The notes under the pieces are model-generated. The model made no database searches. It saw nothing but the letters and a program-made list of their open reading frames with translations, and was not told where the DNA came from. Made by a program: the position numbers and the translations under genes. A stretch of DNA of 64,000 nt from contig JAQFVV010012398.1 of assembly GCA_028023455.1 (NCBI GenBank), positions 3,000,682-3,064,681 of the forward strand, read 5' to 3'. Source of the DNA: Epiperipatus broadwayi. Its lineage: Eukaryota; Onychophora; Udeonychophora; Euonychophora; Peripatidae. Below are positions 11,940 through 23,940 of this stretch, one piece after another. Within the stretch, counting starts at the first letter, position 1, and every line of letters begins with the position of its first letter.

Positions 11940-13800
11940 CAATATATAAGTGAATCAAAAAGCAGAATACATGTTAGTATAATTAATTATCCATTGACTT
12001 TTTACATAAAAATAAAATAGACCAGTTTGAAATAGTTTATTTTATTTCATCACTTAAAGAGTTTAAGAGAAGCCATTTTGAAAATTCACTTTTCTGCCAC
12101 AAGAGAAAAAAAAAAAATAGACAAAGTATTTTTTATTTTCAAATTTAAAATCTTACATTCACATGGAATAAATTTAAGCATAAACAATATTACATTTTTA
12201 AATTACATAATTTCTTAAAAAAAATTAATATTTTTGTTTATTTTGAATGTAGTTATAGGTATGTGAAAGTGCATGTACTTTTGTATACGTGTATACATTT
12301 GAATAGTAGATGTATATAGAAACCATCTAAATTTGTTGATTCATTAGAATTAATACACAATATGTGATTAAATAACTTGTACAAAAGATATGCATATTTG
12401 TATAAATATTTTTTTGCATATAATTATGTAGGCATTTATATGTGCGATAAATTGCTTATATTTACTATTTAAGATTTTAAATATTTCTTTTTTTATATTA
12501 TTCTGATATCTGCTTTATTCAAGAAACCTTTGAATAATTCTTACTGATACTGTAACATAGAAGTTCTTTCTTTTTTTCACTTTTCTATATTGAATAAATA
12601 AGCATTTATAAATGCTTATTTACATATGATTAAGTTTCAGTTAGAGTGACGTTTAGTAAATTCTGGACAATTTCACCAACGTCATTCATTCAGACATCGT
12701 AAATAGTAATTTAAAGTGAGTGGTCTATCCTCACGCTTTCCTTGCCAGTACTTCAGATTTGCTCATATATAAGTATTTGAGTTGTAGGAATAAGTGGATT
12801 CATTTTATTCCTGCATAAATACTATATCTTGTATTGGAAAGGAAAGTATTCATTTATTATTAACACTCGCAAAAAGCGCATGCACTATTAGCTTGAAAGA
12901 CTGATATTTGAATGTAATATACTGAATTTATATAAAATTTATTTTTAAACTTCTTTTGATATTAGTTGTTATTAGTAAGTAAAATGGATGAGTTCACCAT
13001 ATATCAGATGATGAAGGTTTGAGCAGTTTTCTATTTAAATTTTGATGTCAATCTAAAAGTAACTAGATGTTCTTCACTGATAGCTATCAGAAAAATAACT
13101 TCTAAAGCTGTTCAAATTTATTGGTCTAGATATAAAGTCAGATCACAGCTGGTATCCATGCTATCATTGAATCATATTATTCTTCCATTATTATAGTAAA
13201 TGACCCATTATCAGTACTATTGTCACTTTCATCAATTAATGAAGCTTTAAACTATGGTTGGTATATATTATTTTTATAAATAACTCATCAAATGAATAAA
13301 GCTAAAAGATTTTCTGATTGATTTTGTATCTTAAGAGAACAGCTATAAAAGATTTAGCAGAAATCTTCATTTTTCATTTTGATCTTCAGAGAGCTGTTAT
13401 TTTAGGAAATAGAAGAATTTTTTTTTCTTTGGGTTGGATCATCAAACTCTTTCTTTTAATTTAACTTTAGCTAAGTTCTTATATCTCTACCACAAACATC
13501 ATTCATTTACCAGTGCTAATCATATTAAGTGTTTTTCTGACAATTATGATGTGCAAGTGGTTTCAGTTGAACCATTTCATTATATTATGACTGTATACTT
13601 ACTTAACTATGAGATATACACATTTAATGGAAGAATGATAACCCTAGTAATGATAAATTAACATAGTATAATTAATTCAAAGCTACACATGCCTTTCTAT
13701 TTGCTAGTAACTAATTATGCCCTTTATGCTTGTTTAGACAAAACAATCTTTATGTTAAACTTATTCATATCGAAAAGTAACTTTCACTGATAATTTTTAC
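11940..13800. other. AT-rich intergenic or intronic sequence
   Basis: About 1.9 kb downstream of the last visible GH31 exon. I searched the minus strand for the expected next GH31 segment ('LRY.LLPYLYTLF') and did not see it. No element is recognised. Confidence 0.5.
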
Positions 13801-13911
13801 CTTGGAGCCAACAGCATTATTTCGACTCAGTGGATAAAATGCTCCTAATTGCATCCAACGAATACTCAGTTCTTCATCAATGTTATTAAAAATGCAAATA
13901 TCTGCACCAAC
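13801..13911 (-). CDS. GH31 exon: VGADIC...QLGAFYP segment
   Basis: The exon has 111 bases and encodes 37 residues in phase 0. The acceptor TATAG precedes 13911 and the donor GTAAAA follows 13801. It contains VGADICIF and [16 protein letters not shown], matching the strongly conserved 'VGADVCGF' and 'RW.QLGAFYPF.RNHN'. The substrate-binding His of RNH (H674 in human lysosomal alpha-glucosidase) is Asn here (codon 13818-13816), while the Arg before it is kept. I could not find the next exon to the left; it may lie outside the window or be too short to see by eye. Confidence 0.88.
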
Positions 13912-13983
13912 CTATAAAAAGAAAATTTCATTTTATTCATTGAAATCATAAAAGTAAGAACATTTAGAAATAATAATACTTAC

Positions 13984-14018
13984 AAATGGCATTCCATACA
14001 AATTCATTTCTAGCATAA
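13984..14018 (-). CDS. GH31 35-base exon
   Basis: This very short exon encodes (F)MLEMNLYGMPF, the counterpart of the family's 'ILEFNLFGIPL'. It is flanked by TATAG at 14019-14023 and GTAAGT at 13983-13978. Its phase fits the exons on both sides: it takes one base from 17187 and passes phase 0 to 13911. On its own it would be missed by gene finders. The intron to the next exon is only 72 bases. Confidence 0.85.
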
Positions 14019-14023
14019 CTATA

Positions 14024-15170
14024 AAAAAAAATAAAAAATAAGATTATTGAAAATCTATCAGTAAAAGAAAATAAAAGCTACAACTTACTTATGCTTTCAT
14101 ATAATGTTAATTTTTGATAATAGTTTATTAAATTATATATTAATCTAACAAATAATTAATTATTACTGAAGAAAAATGGAAAAAAATAAATTTGTCTTCA
14201 AAAAGGTTTAAAATAGACATTTCCCCTAAATTGAGTAGCCACCAAATGTCATTTCTAATAGCCATTAAAATTTTATATTAAAATTCGTTATAATCCTGGA
14301 AATTCAATATCTTTTTAATCTTCTCATATGCTAATAATGAAAAAATCTGTATCATTTCAACATCTCTTATCCATGTTTCACAATGCTGCATTAAAATTCA
14401 ATTTTTGCATTTCTGTCTAGTGGTTTTTTTCAGATCTATTTTTCTTTTTTTAAAATTTAATATTAAACTGGAAGAAGAAGAAAAGTAGATCTGAAGAAAA
14501 CTGACTAAACTGCAATAATTCACTTTTACAAAGCATTATGGAAATGGCTTTAAAAGAATAGAATCGAGTTTTTTGACTCTTAGTAAAGTTAACAATTTTC
14601 ATAGTACATGTGAGAACTGTAATTTGGTCAGGAAAGTGGCATTAAAATACCATTTTTCTTCTAGAAGTTTTGCTCAATTAAAAATCTGAAAATTTCAAAT
14701 TTCTTGCCTGTTAAAGTTAGACATTGACTTTTCTAGTAATAGAAAATGTTTGCATTTAACATTAATGATTTATAAATCTTAATATAAAGTTTATTTACAT
14801 ATATTTAAATAATAGTGTCACTAAACTTGATTCACAGTAATCTTCTGAATTATCACCAGATAATATTTTGTTATTATGAAAATAAAGGTACAATGATGTA
14901 CTACAAGCAAAGAGAGTAAGTAGAAGTTAAAAATAAGAATTTATTATTGGATGATTCAATTATTAGGGAATATGGAAACTAGAAAGAAAAAATAGGAGCC
15001 ACATCTGCCAAGTTCAATGAAATCATTTAAAAAAAAAAAATCTCGGGGGAAACAAATATGTTGAAGAAATGATTAAGTAATTTATAAAGTTAGGATAATA
15101 TTTGTTTGAAAATTTGTTATGATAGCATTTTATTTGTAACAATTTTATGTGTTAGTATTTTCATCTTCTA
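14024..15170. other. Intron sequence, nothing recognised
   Basis: Part of the 3.2-kb GH31 intron 14019-17186. It is AT-rich, with no element or RNA gene seen. Confidence 0.5.
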
Positions 15171-15625
15171 AAACTAATTGTTAAATGACTGTAGAAAAAT
15201 TCAAACTTTATTTAAATTTTTTAAACACATTTAATTGTTAGTAATAACACACAAGTTAGAATAGAACACAAGGTTTTGAATGATATTTTTCTCTCTTCTT
15301 TGGGTATGCCTGACATAATCAGTGACAATACTAACATGGAAATTAAATTCACAGTTTTTATATTCATAAACACTAAATTTAAGATGATGTTCAAAAGACC
15401 CTAGGCCTAACAGAGAATAGCTTAATTTGGCAGAACATCATCTTAAATTCAGTAATGATGAATCTAAAGATTCAAGGTTTAATTCTCATACTAAGAGAAT
15501 AATATCACATGAAACATTGTTTTATATTGTATTCTGTGTATTATTATTAACAATTGAATGTATCTGAAAATTTAAAAAAGGTTTGAATTTTTCTACTACC
15601 ATTTAATAATTAATTCTAGATGATA
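15171..15625. repeat. Fold-back (large imperfect palindrome)
   Basis: The outer arms near 15175-15270 and 15510-15620 are reverse complements (for example GTAGAAAAATTCAAAC at 15191 and its complement ending near 15596). The inner arms AATTTAAGATGATGTTC (about 15365-15381) and its complement (about 15432-15448) are perfect. The whole intron segment can fold into one hairpin of about 450 bases. Confidence 0.7.
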
Positions 15626-15739
15626 AAAATATTCTAACCTATAATTTGATTATATGATAATGTGTTTGGAAAACATGAATAGAATGAGAGTATTTGGAAA
15701 TGTTTACTTGGGGATATAAGTGAATTTAAAATGAAAAAT

Positions 15740-17110
15740 TGTACAATTATTGATTGTAAAAATATGAATAATCATATTAATGTTTAAATGATAGATGAGA
15801 ATGAATTATTGAAAAAGATTTTTGAAAGAGATGAAAATTAGGAATATAGGAAGTATATGATGGAGAGTTATATAACTGAGTTTAAAATTTGAAATACAAT
15901 GGTAATTATGTGTTAGAGATAAATAAAAAATAAAAAAAAATAAAAAAATTAAAGTGATTGAACAATAAAAGTGGTATAGTTGTGTGTGCTCATAATTTTA
16001 TAATGATAGAATTATGAGTATCTAAAAAGTTAGCACAAAACATTATAAAATAATTGTAAGAGATGAATGATTTAAACAATTTTAATAACATCTTGAAAAA
16101 TGTTGCCAAAGAAAGTGACGTAAAACATTATAAAGAGGAAGTGATTAATGAAGAGGACTGAAAATAAATTTTATTTAAAATTAATAAAACTGAAACAAAA
16201 AAAAAGATAAGATAAATAGAATAAAATATTTCAGAAAGTGTAAAAAAAAAAAAGAATATGTATAGGGATATAAAAAAAAACTATTTAAAACTAAATAGAA
16301 GAGGATAAAAGTTATTAGTTCTGAGAGAAGGATTGTAAAAAATTTTGGAGATAAGAAAAATAAGAGTAAACACTGTTATATTGTTAAATACAAAGAAAAA
16401 AAATGAAAATAGGGGCAAACATAACAAAACATTCAGTAAGTTTGCAATAAAAATCTTGGATGATGATGTATATAAAGTAATGGGTTCAAAATTTAATAGA
16501 GTAATAGATAAATTTAAACCAAAAAAAAGACAAGAGAGCTTGAAGATATGGTAGCTGAATGGTAAGATAAGCTTAAGTTTTTAAAGAATTTTTTTTTATA
16601 AAATTAAATAAATGATAATAAAATTTTATATGCATGGAAAGATATACTAATTAAATTATTATCTAAATGAAAAAAAAAATATTGGTTACTAACTAGCTAT
16701 ATATCAGAAGCACTAATTTTCATAGACTATAAAATATTTACGTATATTAATGGATATGTTTAAGACTTGAATGAGTGATTTAAAAACATGAGAAAGCTTA
16801 AGAATGGATTGAATTCATAAGACAAGTAAGTGCTAATTGATTCATTATTAAATATTTTATAGGAAAAATAAACAACTATTTATAGCATTTTTAATTAAAG
16901 AAAAGATTAATGATAAAATGGATAGGAAAATATTGTAGATTAATCTTGAAAATGTGGAAACTGATATAGGTTTCTATGAATGACTAAGATATTTACAAAG
17001 ATAGATGTTAAGAATATTAATTAGAAAATATAAAATTGGTGAAATATAATATTTCTAAGAGAAATAAAAGATTGAGACAAAAACATTGGAATAGGGATAG
17101 ATATTAAAAA
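15740..17110 (+). pseudogene. Heavily decayed L1/Tx1-like LINE fragment in a GH31 intron
   Basis: Purine-rich frames with repeated Lys/Glu/Asn codons. Near 16690-16765 the translation reads like 'YW..TSYISEALIFIDYKIFTYI', matching the L1-type RT motif 'WRPISLLN.DYKI..K'. Near 16870-17000 it reads FIAFLIKEKINDKMDRKIL and GFYEWL, matching the motif A region. Stops are frequent. The assignment rests on two motif stretches only. Confidence 0.45.
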
Positions 17111-17145
17111 TATTACCCCCTTCTCTCTCTCTCTCTCATAAACAC
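17111..17145. repeat. Short (CT)n tract
   Basis: A (CT)n run of about 20 bases at 17121-17137, just past the GH31 donor at 17186. Confidence 0.8.
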
Positions 17146-17186
17146 TAGAAAAATGGTTAATTAGTTGCAACTTTTCTTTTACTTAC

Positions 17187-17323
17187 AAGGTATTGATCTT
17201 CTCATTTGCTTCCATGAACAAATGTTGTTTTCTGTCCAGTGTCCTGCGTAATGTCCAGTTCCTACAAAACTTGACTGGGTCAGAATGAGGGGCCGAAAGT
17301 TGGGTCTCAGTTTTTGAAGTGCT
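17187..17323 (-). CDS. GH31 exon: acid/base region with changed catalytic residues
   Basis: The exon has 137 bases, with the acceptor (TTATAG) at 17324-17329 and the donor (GTAAGT) at 17186-17181. The peptide includes RPLILTQSSFVGTGHYAGHW followed by TENNICSW. In active GH31 enzymes the same stretch reads RP..ISRSTFAGHGRYAGHW and then TGD.WS.W. The Arg that binds substrate (R600 in human lysosomal alpha-glucosidase) is Gln here (codon 17277-17275). The general acid/base Asp (D616) is Asn (codon 17229-17227). The frame is otherwise open and well conserved, so this is not simple decay. I infer loss or change of catalytic activity. Confidence 0.9.
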
Positions 17324-17329
17324 CTATAA

Positions 17330-18525
17330 GAAAAAATATTTATAGTTAGCAATATATTTGCTAAGATTATGAAGCAATTGCAGAAAAAATGGAATTATAA
17401 AGCTACTAAAAATGATATGAATATTACATTAGCAAGACCTGGTATAAAACTAATTTTTATTCTTATCAAACCGAATAAACTTTTGCAGCATTGAACACAA
17501 AGAAATTATTAGTATATATAAAATTGGAAAAGTTTTAAAAGATTTAAAAGACACTCCATCTACAATAGCTATCAGTTAAATAAAAATTTTGTTCTAAAAT
17601 TTAATTCAAATAACAAAATTGCTTAAAAATTAACCACATTGATCATCATTAAATGTGAAATACTTTACTACTTCCAATCTGCTCAGTAACTAAGAGTAAC
17701 AACATATTCCCAGTTTTGTCAAATGATTATATTTGTTAAAGATTTTAAATCCTTCCTTTTTTTGAAGGGCCTCCTTTTCAAGAATTAAGACATCTATCTG
17801 CCATACTAGACTTAGGATATAACTTTCATATATAAGACCAATGTAGCTAGCAATCCAATAGTATTTGATAAATATATTTTACTTATTATCACTGTCATTA
17901 AAAACTTTTTATGTGGTAATGGAAAAAATAAAGATTTTTTTGAAAGAAAAAGAAGTGTTTTGATTGGTTTTAATGTGAAAAGAATATTATATTTTAGTTG
18001 ATAAATCTATCTAGTTATTCTAGAGAATAAAGATCCAGCTTTATGCCATCTAATATAAAATTGAGTAATTAGTCATTATAAAATCTCTATCTTTAGTATT
18101 AAAATTACGATTCTTAGACTGGTCTCTGACTTTTTTCTTCATGGGATTTAAAGTAGAAAGGAATGAGACATGCATCCAGCAATCACTTTTAGCTTCATTT
18201 TGCCTATCAAACTGAAAGTTCAATGTGAAAACGCTAGATGACACTAAAATGGAGAGCTGCTATTTTATTATATTAGTTAAATTAGGGAGTTTAGTAATTT
18301 ATTGTTAGAATAAAGATATCTGATTAGTGTGAATGATCAAATTAGGATCAAAGAACTAACCAAAAATAGAAATAAAAATACACTAAAAGCAAAAAATTAA
18401 TTTTCTACAGCTTTCACAAACAAATGCATGGGTGATTGTGTTTAGAAATCAGATTCCCATAGCAATCTATTCAAAATGGACATTAGTTGTAAATTTATCT
18501 AAATGATTCTTTGGGAATCTGATTT
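17330..18525. other. Intron sequence, nothing recognised
   Basis: First 1.2 kb of the 13-kb GH31 intron (minus-strand 3' end). It is AT-rich with only short frames. Confidence 0.5.
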
Positions 18526-18529
18526 CTAA

Positions 18530-18775
18530 TATAAATGCTTTTATAAATACAATTTATCCACTATATTGAACACTTTTTAGCAAAAACCTTTTATTGATCT
18601 ATATTGATGTACAATCTTACATTTCAACTGCCCTGGACTCTTATTTAAATAAAAGTGGCTCTGAAGAAAACTGCAGGACAGTTGAACATAAGATTGTGCA
18701 TGAATATAGATCAATAAAAGGTTTTTGCTAAAAAGTGTTCAAAGTAGTGAATAAATTTTATTTATGTAAGATATT
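18530..18775. repeat. Fold-back element, family A
   Basis: Arms at about 18530-18635 and 18674-18775 are reverse complements (AGCAAAAACCTTTTATTGAT and its complement). The 38-base centre includes CTCTGAAGAAAACTGCAGG. The right arm continues into TTACAGCAAAATAAAGAAAG, shared with the right arm at 31370-31440, so both are copies of one family. Confidence 0.75.
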
Positions 18776-18779
18776 ACAG

Positions 18780-20450
18780 CAAAATAAAGAAAGTGGTGAA
18801 TTTGGTAATATGATTGCTTTTATTTGTGAAAGCTGAAGAAAACTTATTTTTTTGTTATTTTAATGCATTTATGTAAATAAAAGCACTTTTTTTGGTATTT
18901 TTTTTTTTTATATGGTTCCAAAAAATTAGAAATGAAATGAGTTTAGATATAATTTAATACTACTAAACGTCAGTATAATAAGAGAACTGAATCCTCTATA
19001 AAATTTAAAAACATTCATGTTAATTTTTTTATTAATTTTTTTTGCAAACTCTAAAAAATTATATTTTCATTGGAATATATACACAAAGTTTCATTTAGAA
19101 CATGAAATTGGGATGAGAGTGAAAGTTGAGTTGCAATATTTGACAGATAGACATACAAATAAATAGAGTAAGTTAAATAAAAGCATATAAAAATAGAAAA
19201 AAAGCATGACTGTAATATAATGAAGACTTCAATATAGGTGAATGGAACATCATGCTCTTACAGGCATTGAAACCATGATTAGCTTTATTTCTCTTAATTA
19301 TAAATGAACAGAAATATTATTACATCTGGTAAAAATTCTATTCCCTCTCGATGCTTATCATTAGTTGATCTTTTTTAAAATTTTGAAACACCAGTGTTGT
19401 ATTTTCAAAATCTATATTTTCTACACCTTGCTGTAAAAAAAAAAAAAATACTAAATAGTTATTTGTTTAAACACTAGGAATGAAAGATCTTCCCAAAACT
19501 TTAGCTTTTGAGATTGTCATTCTATTACTGAGCAGCATTACCTGATTATCTCTGTATTTTTATGTACAGAAAATTTTGACTGTTAAGACATGTCTAAATG
19601 ATAGATAATCAAGAATCAAACTTTTTAATTCTTCTAGATCTCTATTTCACATGCACATTCATGAAAATGAAGTTCAGTTTTGATTCTGTACATGTTTTTT
19701 GCAAGAAATGCCAGAAAATACATTCTACTTATTTCATAACAGGTACACATTTGACATAATTTAGGTTTCCAGTTTTTCTAAACAATGAACCAACCTCAGA
19801 GAATTCTTAAAAAAATTAATATGATTAATTTGTGTCTGAATAATTGTTAGCATACTATGCCTTTTTATGCAGTGATAAAAATATGCTTTCTGTTTTTATA
19901 ACACTCTATAGTATTTTCCAGTATCCAATTATTATGCTCTTACTTTAGTCTGTAAATCTACCCACAAATTTCTTTTTTGGTGTTCTCTTATTGTCTTTCT
20001 GGTAATGTACAATTTAATATTTGTTTGGTAATATTTTTGAGAAATTCTCTATACATATCCATATCATTACAATTTTTTCATTCTGATTTCAATTATTACA
20101 GTGAGTTTAATAATGATTATTTCATAAATTATCTTATTGTATATCCATTCTCCTGTGACTGTCTTGAAGATCCTTATCAGCAATCTTTTTTCATAATTAT
20201 TAATCTTTTTCTTTTTTTTTTTCAACTACCAAACCTCAATATCATATGTAATGATATTTTTTACTATTGTATTATATTAATAATATATTGACATTTTATA
20301 TACATCCCATAAAGTGGTATTTATTATTGCTGTAATTTTTCTACACAATATACTGTTTTTTTTTTTGCTTCATCTATCATTTTCCTTTATGAAACTCTTA
20401 TTACATTCATCACATTTTTCAATCCACTGTGTGTGTATATATATATATGT
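18780..20450. other. AT-rich intron sequence, possible reverse-strand element debris
   Basis: No confident feature. The stretch 19900-20440 is pyrimidine-rich on the plus strand and could be minus-strand LINE debris into which the Penelope-like element was inserted. No diagnostic motif was found. Confidence 0.35.
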
Positions 20451-20479
20451 TAAAACGAAGATTTGCACGGGTTAAATAT

Positions 20480-21433
20480 ATAAAATACATATTTTGCGGG
20501 TTCATCCGTGTTAAAAACTTTTAATATCAATATACTGACGTTTCGACTTGGTCACACAAGCCATCCGCAGAGTTATAAAAAGGTAGAAAGATGGTTGTAG
20601 AGGCGCTACAATCACTGGTTTGAATAAAACATTAAAAATCCCACCAATAGCAAAAATGTTAAATTTAAGAATGTTTTTTAAAGAAATCTTTCCAAATAGG
20701 AGGAAGTTTGCACGTATCATCTCGCTTATTGATACAATCTGGCCTTTTAAGTATCTCAATGGCTTCTCTGATTTTGCATTGGTAGAGATTATCACATCTG
20801 GATATGATCCTGGTACTAGAAAAATCTATTTTATGACCTGAATCTATAGTATGGAGTGAGAGTGCTGATGATGATGAGTGTTGTTTAACTGCATTAGCAT
20901 GCTCATCTCTCCTAACACTGATGCGACGATTACTCATACCTATGTAAGAAGCTTTACAATTTTTACATGAGATTTGATAGACACCATGAGATTCAAGAGG
21001 GATTGAATCCTTAGGCTTGGTTATTATATTGCTGATCTTTTGATGAGCAGAAAATGCTGTATCTATATTATAGCGTTTTAATATACGTCCGATACTGTCT
21101 GTAGTTCCTTTTACATATGGAACACAAATCCTAATAGCTGACTTATCATCTTTTTGTTTCCTATTTTGTCTATTTTGGGCTTGAAATAAGGCTTTTTTTA
21201 TAAATTTGTAATTATAACTATTTGCTAATAAACACTATTAATATGATTTATTTCTTCTTTCAGATGTGTGTCATCTGAAAGGTTAATTGCTCTATTTAAA
21301 AGAGTTTTGGCTACAGAAACTATCTGAGTTGGGTGATGATGAGAATGGAAATGTAAATATCTGTCTGTGTGTGTATCCTTTCTGTAAATAGAAAAAGATA
21401 AACTATTTGGTGTTCTGGTGACTAGAACATCAA
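20480..21433 (-). repeat. Inverted pseudo-LTR arm of the Penelope-like element
   Basis: It contains a minus-strand copy of the GIY-YIG domain C-terminus (20665-20937) ending in PIWKDFFKKHS, as in the right arm. It differs by a few substitutions, for example SNRR against SNHR, and a one-base deletion near 21233 that shifts the frame. Confidence 0.9.
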
Positions 21434-21436
21434 AAA

Positions 21437-23314
21437 ACCGTTTACAATTTATCTAAGAAAGCCCTCTCTACAGATGAAATTTCGGTTTTAGAAAAAGGTT
21501 TCAATTTTGCTTTAACACCTTCCCGGATACCTTTTGAGAAAATTGTCTGTAATGTTGAATCAGCTCTTGATAAAATTGATTCTACATCGGCTGATTTAGC
21601 TAGAGCTGAGATTTGTAATATTTTAAAAAAAGCTAAGCTTCCTAAAAATAATTTTTCAAAGAAAGAAAGACAAGCATTAAATAATATAAAATCGGACAAA
21701 TCAATTGTTTAACTTCCAGCTGATAAAGGTAATGCCACAGTTGTAATGGATCGTGACATTTACCATAATAAAATTTTAGATCTGCTTAGTGATGAAACTT
21801 ATAAACTATCAAAAAGAGATCATACTACATATTTGGAAAAAACAACAAAAGCTATTATTAATAAATCACCTATTGAAACAGAGATAAAAAATAAAATAAT
21901 CCCTCGTGAAAAATCTTGTGTCTGTCCAAAATTTTATGGACTTCCAAAAATTCACAAACCAGATACCCCTCTTCGTCCAATAGTAAGTGCAATAGGTTCT
22001 CCAACTCATATTTTAGCTAGATACTTATCGGATTTCATTAAACCTACAATCCCATCTATTAAATCATATATTAAAAACTCTCTTCATTTTATTTCTGTTT
22101 TAAAAAGTTTAAAAATTAATGCTAGTGACATTCTGGTCAGTTTTGATGTCGTGTCTTTGTTTACAAACACTTCAATTGATGAAGCTTTAAATATAATCTC
22201 ACAACGTTGCAATTTACCAGACCATATTATTGCTTTGATTAAACATTGTCTCTTAAATACATATTTTGTATACAATGGACAGCATTACAGACAAGTTTTT
22301 GGTACTCCTATGGGCTCACCTATCTCAGGAGTAATAGCTGATTTATTCATGGAATATATAGAAACTCGTGCTTTAGAATCATCATCTTTAAAACCTCTCA
22401 TTTGGCTCAGATACATAGATGACACTTTTGTCATATGGTAACATGGAAAAAATACATTAGATGATTTTTTCTTACATTTAAATAATATGCATCCTCATAT
22501 TAAATTTACAATGGAGACAGAGTCTGATGGAAAACTCCCTTTTCTTGATGTTCTAGTCACCAGAACACCAAATAGTTTATCTTTTTCTATTTACAGAAAG
22601 GATACACACACAGACAGATATTTACATTTCCATTCTCATCATCACCCAACTCAGATAGTTTCTGTAGCCAAAACTCTTTTAAATAGAGCAATTAACCTTT
22701 CAGATGACACACATCTGAAAGAAGAAATAAATCATATTAATAGTGTTTTATTAGCAAATAGTTATAATTACAAATTTATAAAAAAAGCCTTATTTCAAGC
22801 CCAAAATAGACAAAATAGGAAACAAAAAGATGATAAGTCAGCTATTAGGATTTGTGTTCCATATGTAAAAGGAACTACAGACAGTATGGGACATATATTA
22901 AAACGCTATAATATAGATACAGCATTTTCTGCTCATCAAAAGATCAGCAATATAATAACCAAGCCTAAGGATTCAATCCCTCTTGAATCTCATGGTGTCT
23001 ATCAAATCTCATGTAAAAATTGTAAAGCTTCTTACATAGGTATGAGTAATCATCGCATCAGTGTTAGGAGAGATGAGCATGCTAATGCAGTTAAACAACA
23101 CTCATCATCATCAGCACTCTCACTCCATACTATAGATTCAGGTCATAAAATAGATTTTTCTAGTACCAGGATCATATCCAGATGTGATAATCTCTACCAA
23201 TGCAAAATCAGAGAAGCCATTGAGATACTTAAAAGGCCAGATTGTATCAATAAGCGAGATGATACGTGCAAACTTCCTCCTATTTGGAAAGATTTCTTTA
23301 AAAAACATTCTTAA
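21437..23314 (+). pseudogene. Penelope-like reverse transcriptase/GIY-YIG endonuclease ORF with two stops
   Basis: A single frame of about 626 codons is broken by TAA at 21710-21712 and at 22439-22441. Motifs in order: LSTDEISVLEKGFNFALTP (N-terminal region), LPADKGNATVVMD, PKFYGLPKIHKPDTPLRPIV, LVSFDVVSLFTNTSIDEAL (motif A), FGTPMGSPISGVIADLFMEY (motif B), LRYIDDTFVIW (motif C), and KLPFLDVLVTR with YRKDTHTDRYLHFHSHHHP (thumb). The GIY-YIG endonuclease follows: GVYQISCKNCKASYIGMSN, RISVRRDEH, the likely catalytic Glu in IREAIEI, and CINKRDD. The N-terminus is truncated at the arm junction. Both stops sit in otherwise perfect context, so the copy is inactive but young. Confidence 0.93.
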
Positions 23315-23499
23315 ATTTAACATTTTTGCTATTGGTGGGATTTTTAATGTTTTATTCAAACCAGTGATTGTAGCGCCTCTACAACCGTCTTTCTACCTTT
23401 TTATAACTCTGTGGATGGCTTGTGTGACCAAGTCGAAACGTCAGTATATTGATATTAAAAGTTTTTAACACGGATGAACCCGCAAAATATGTATTTTAT
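22545..23499 (+). repeat. 3' arm of the Penelope-like element
   Basis: It covers the thumb, the GIY-YIG domain and the 3' untranslated tail. The tail has CTGTGGATGGCTTGTGTGAC, AAGTCGAAACGTC and then GTATATTGATATTAAAAG at 23409-23462. This is the stem-plus-GAAAC pattern where other Penelope-like elements carry hammerhead ribozymes. Confidence 0.9.
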
Positions 23500-23504
23500 A
23501 TATA

Positions 23505-23940
23505 TTGTGCTACTTCCCCAACACTCATACTTTTAGTTTTTGTATCTTTACTTCTTAACCCCATTTCTTATAATTTACTATTAATTTATAAGATATATTT
23601 CAAATCATCATGATCATGAACAATCAACATAGCATGATGTATAAAAGATATTATTATTTAGAATTTTCTATTTTTTTACAATTTCATTTCCACATTTTTA
23701 ATGATATATTCTAAATAAATTTCAAATGATGTAAATGATAAGCAATATCTTTTCTTGAATCCTTTGATTACTTGTATCATTAGAAATCATATTTCCCACT
23801 TTTATCTTTATATATATATATATATAAAATTTATATAAATTGTACTGTATTTTGATATATATATTGATTTCTATATTACATATATTGTGAAACGAATACA
23901 GGTATCAAACTTTATTTATTACATATATAAAATTGTATAT
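23505..23940. other. AT-rich sequence right of the Penelope-like element
   Basis: No gene seen. It may be the continuation of the sequence interrupted by the insertion. Confidence 0.4.

Larger units (their letters stand above)
20480..23500 (+). mobile_element. Penelope-like element with inverted terminal copy
   Basis: The right part (21437-23500) is a Penelope-like retroelement in plus orientation. The left part (20480-21433) is an inverted, 5'-truncated copy of its 3' end, nearly identical to 22545-23499 (paired positions sum to 43979, or 43978 past a one-base deletion). Inverted partial copies at the 5' end ('pseudo-LTRs') are characteristic of Penelope-like elements. Arm differences are few, so insertion is recent. 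The element sits in the 13-kb GH31 intron, in the sense opposite to the gene. Confidence 0.92.

Noticed and set aside
13434-13661. 75-codon plus-strand frame near the GH31 exons
   Set aside because: No homology, no splice sites and the wrong strand for the GH31 gene.
19977-20291. 104-codon Phe/Ile/Asn-rich frame
   Set aside because: Low complexity, no motif, and typical of pyrimidine-rich AT sequence.
20511-20841. Overlapping opposite-strand frames in the Penelope-like arms
   Set aside because: They are shadow frames of the GIY-YIG coding sequence and its inverted copy.
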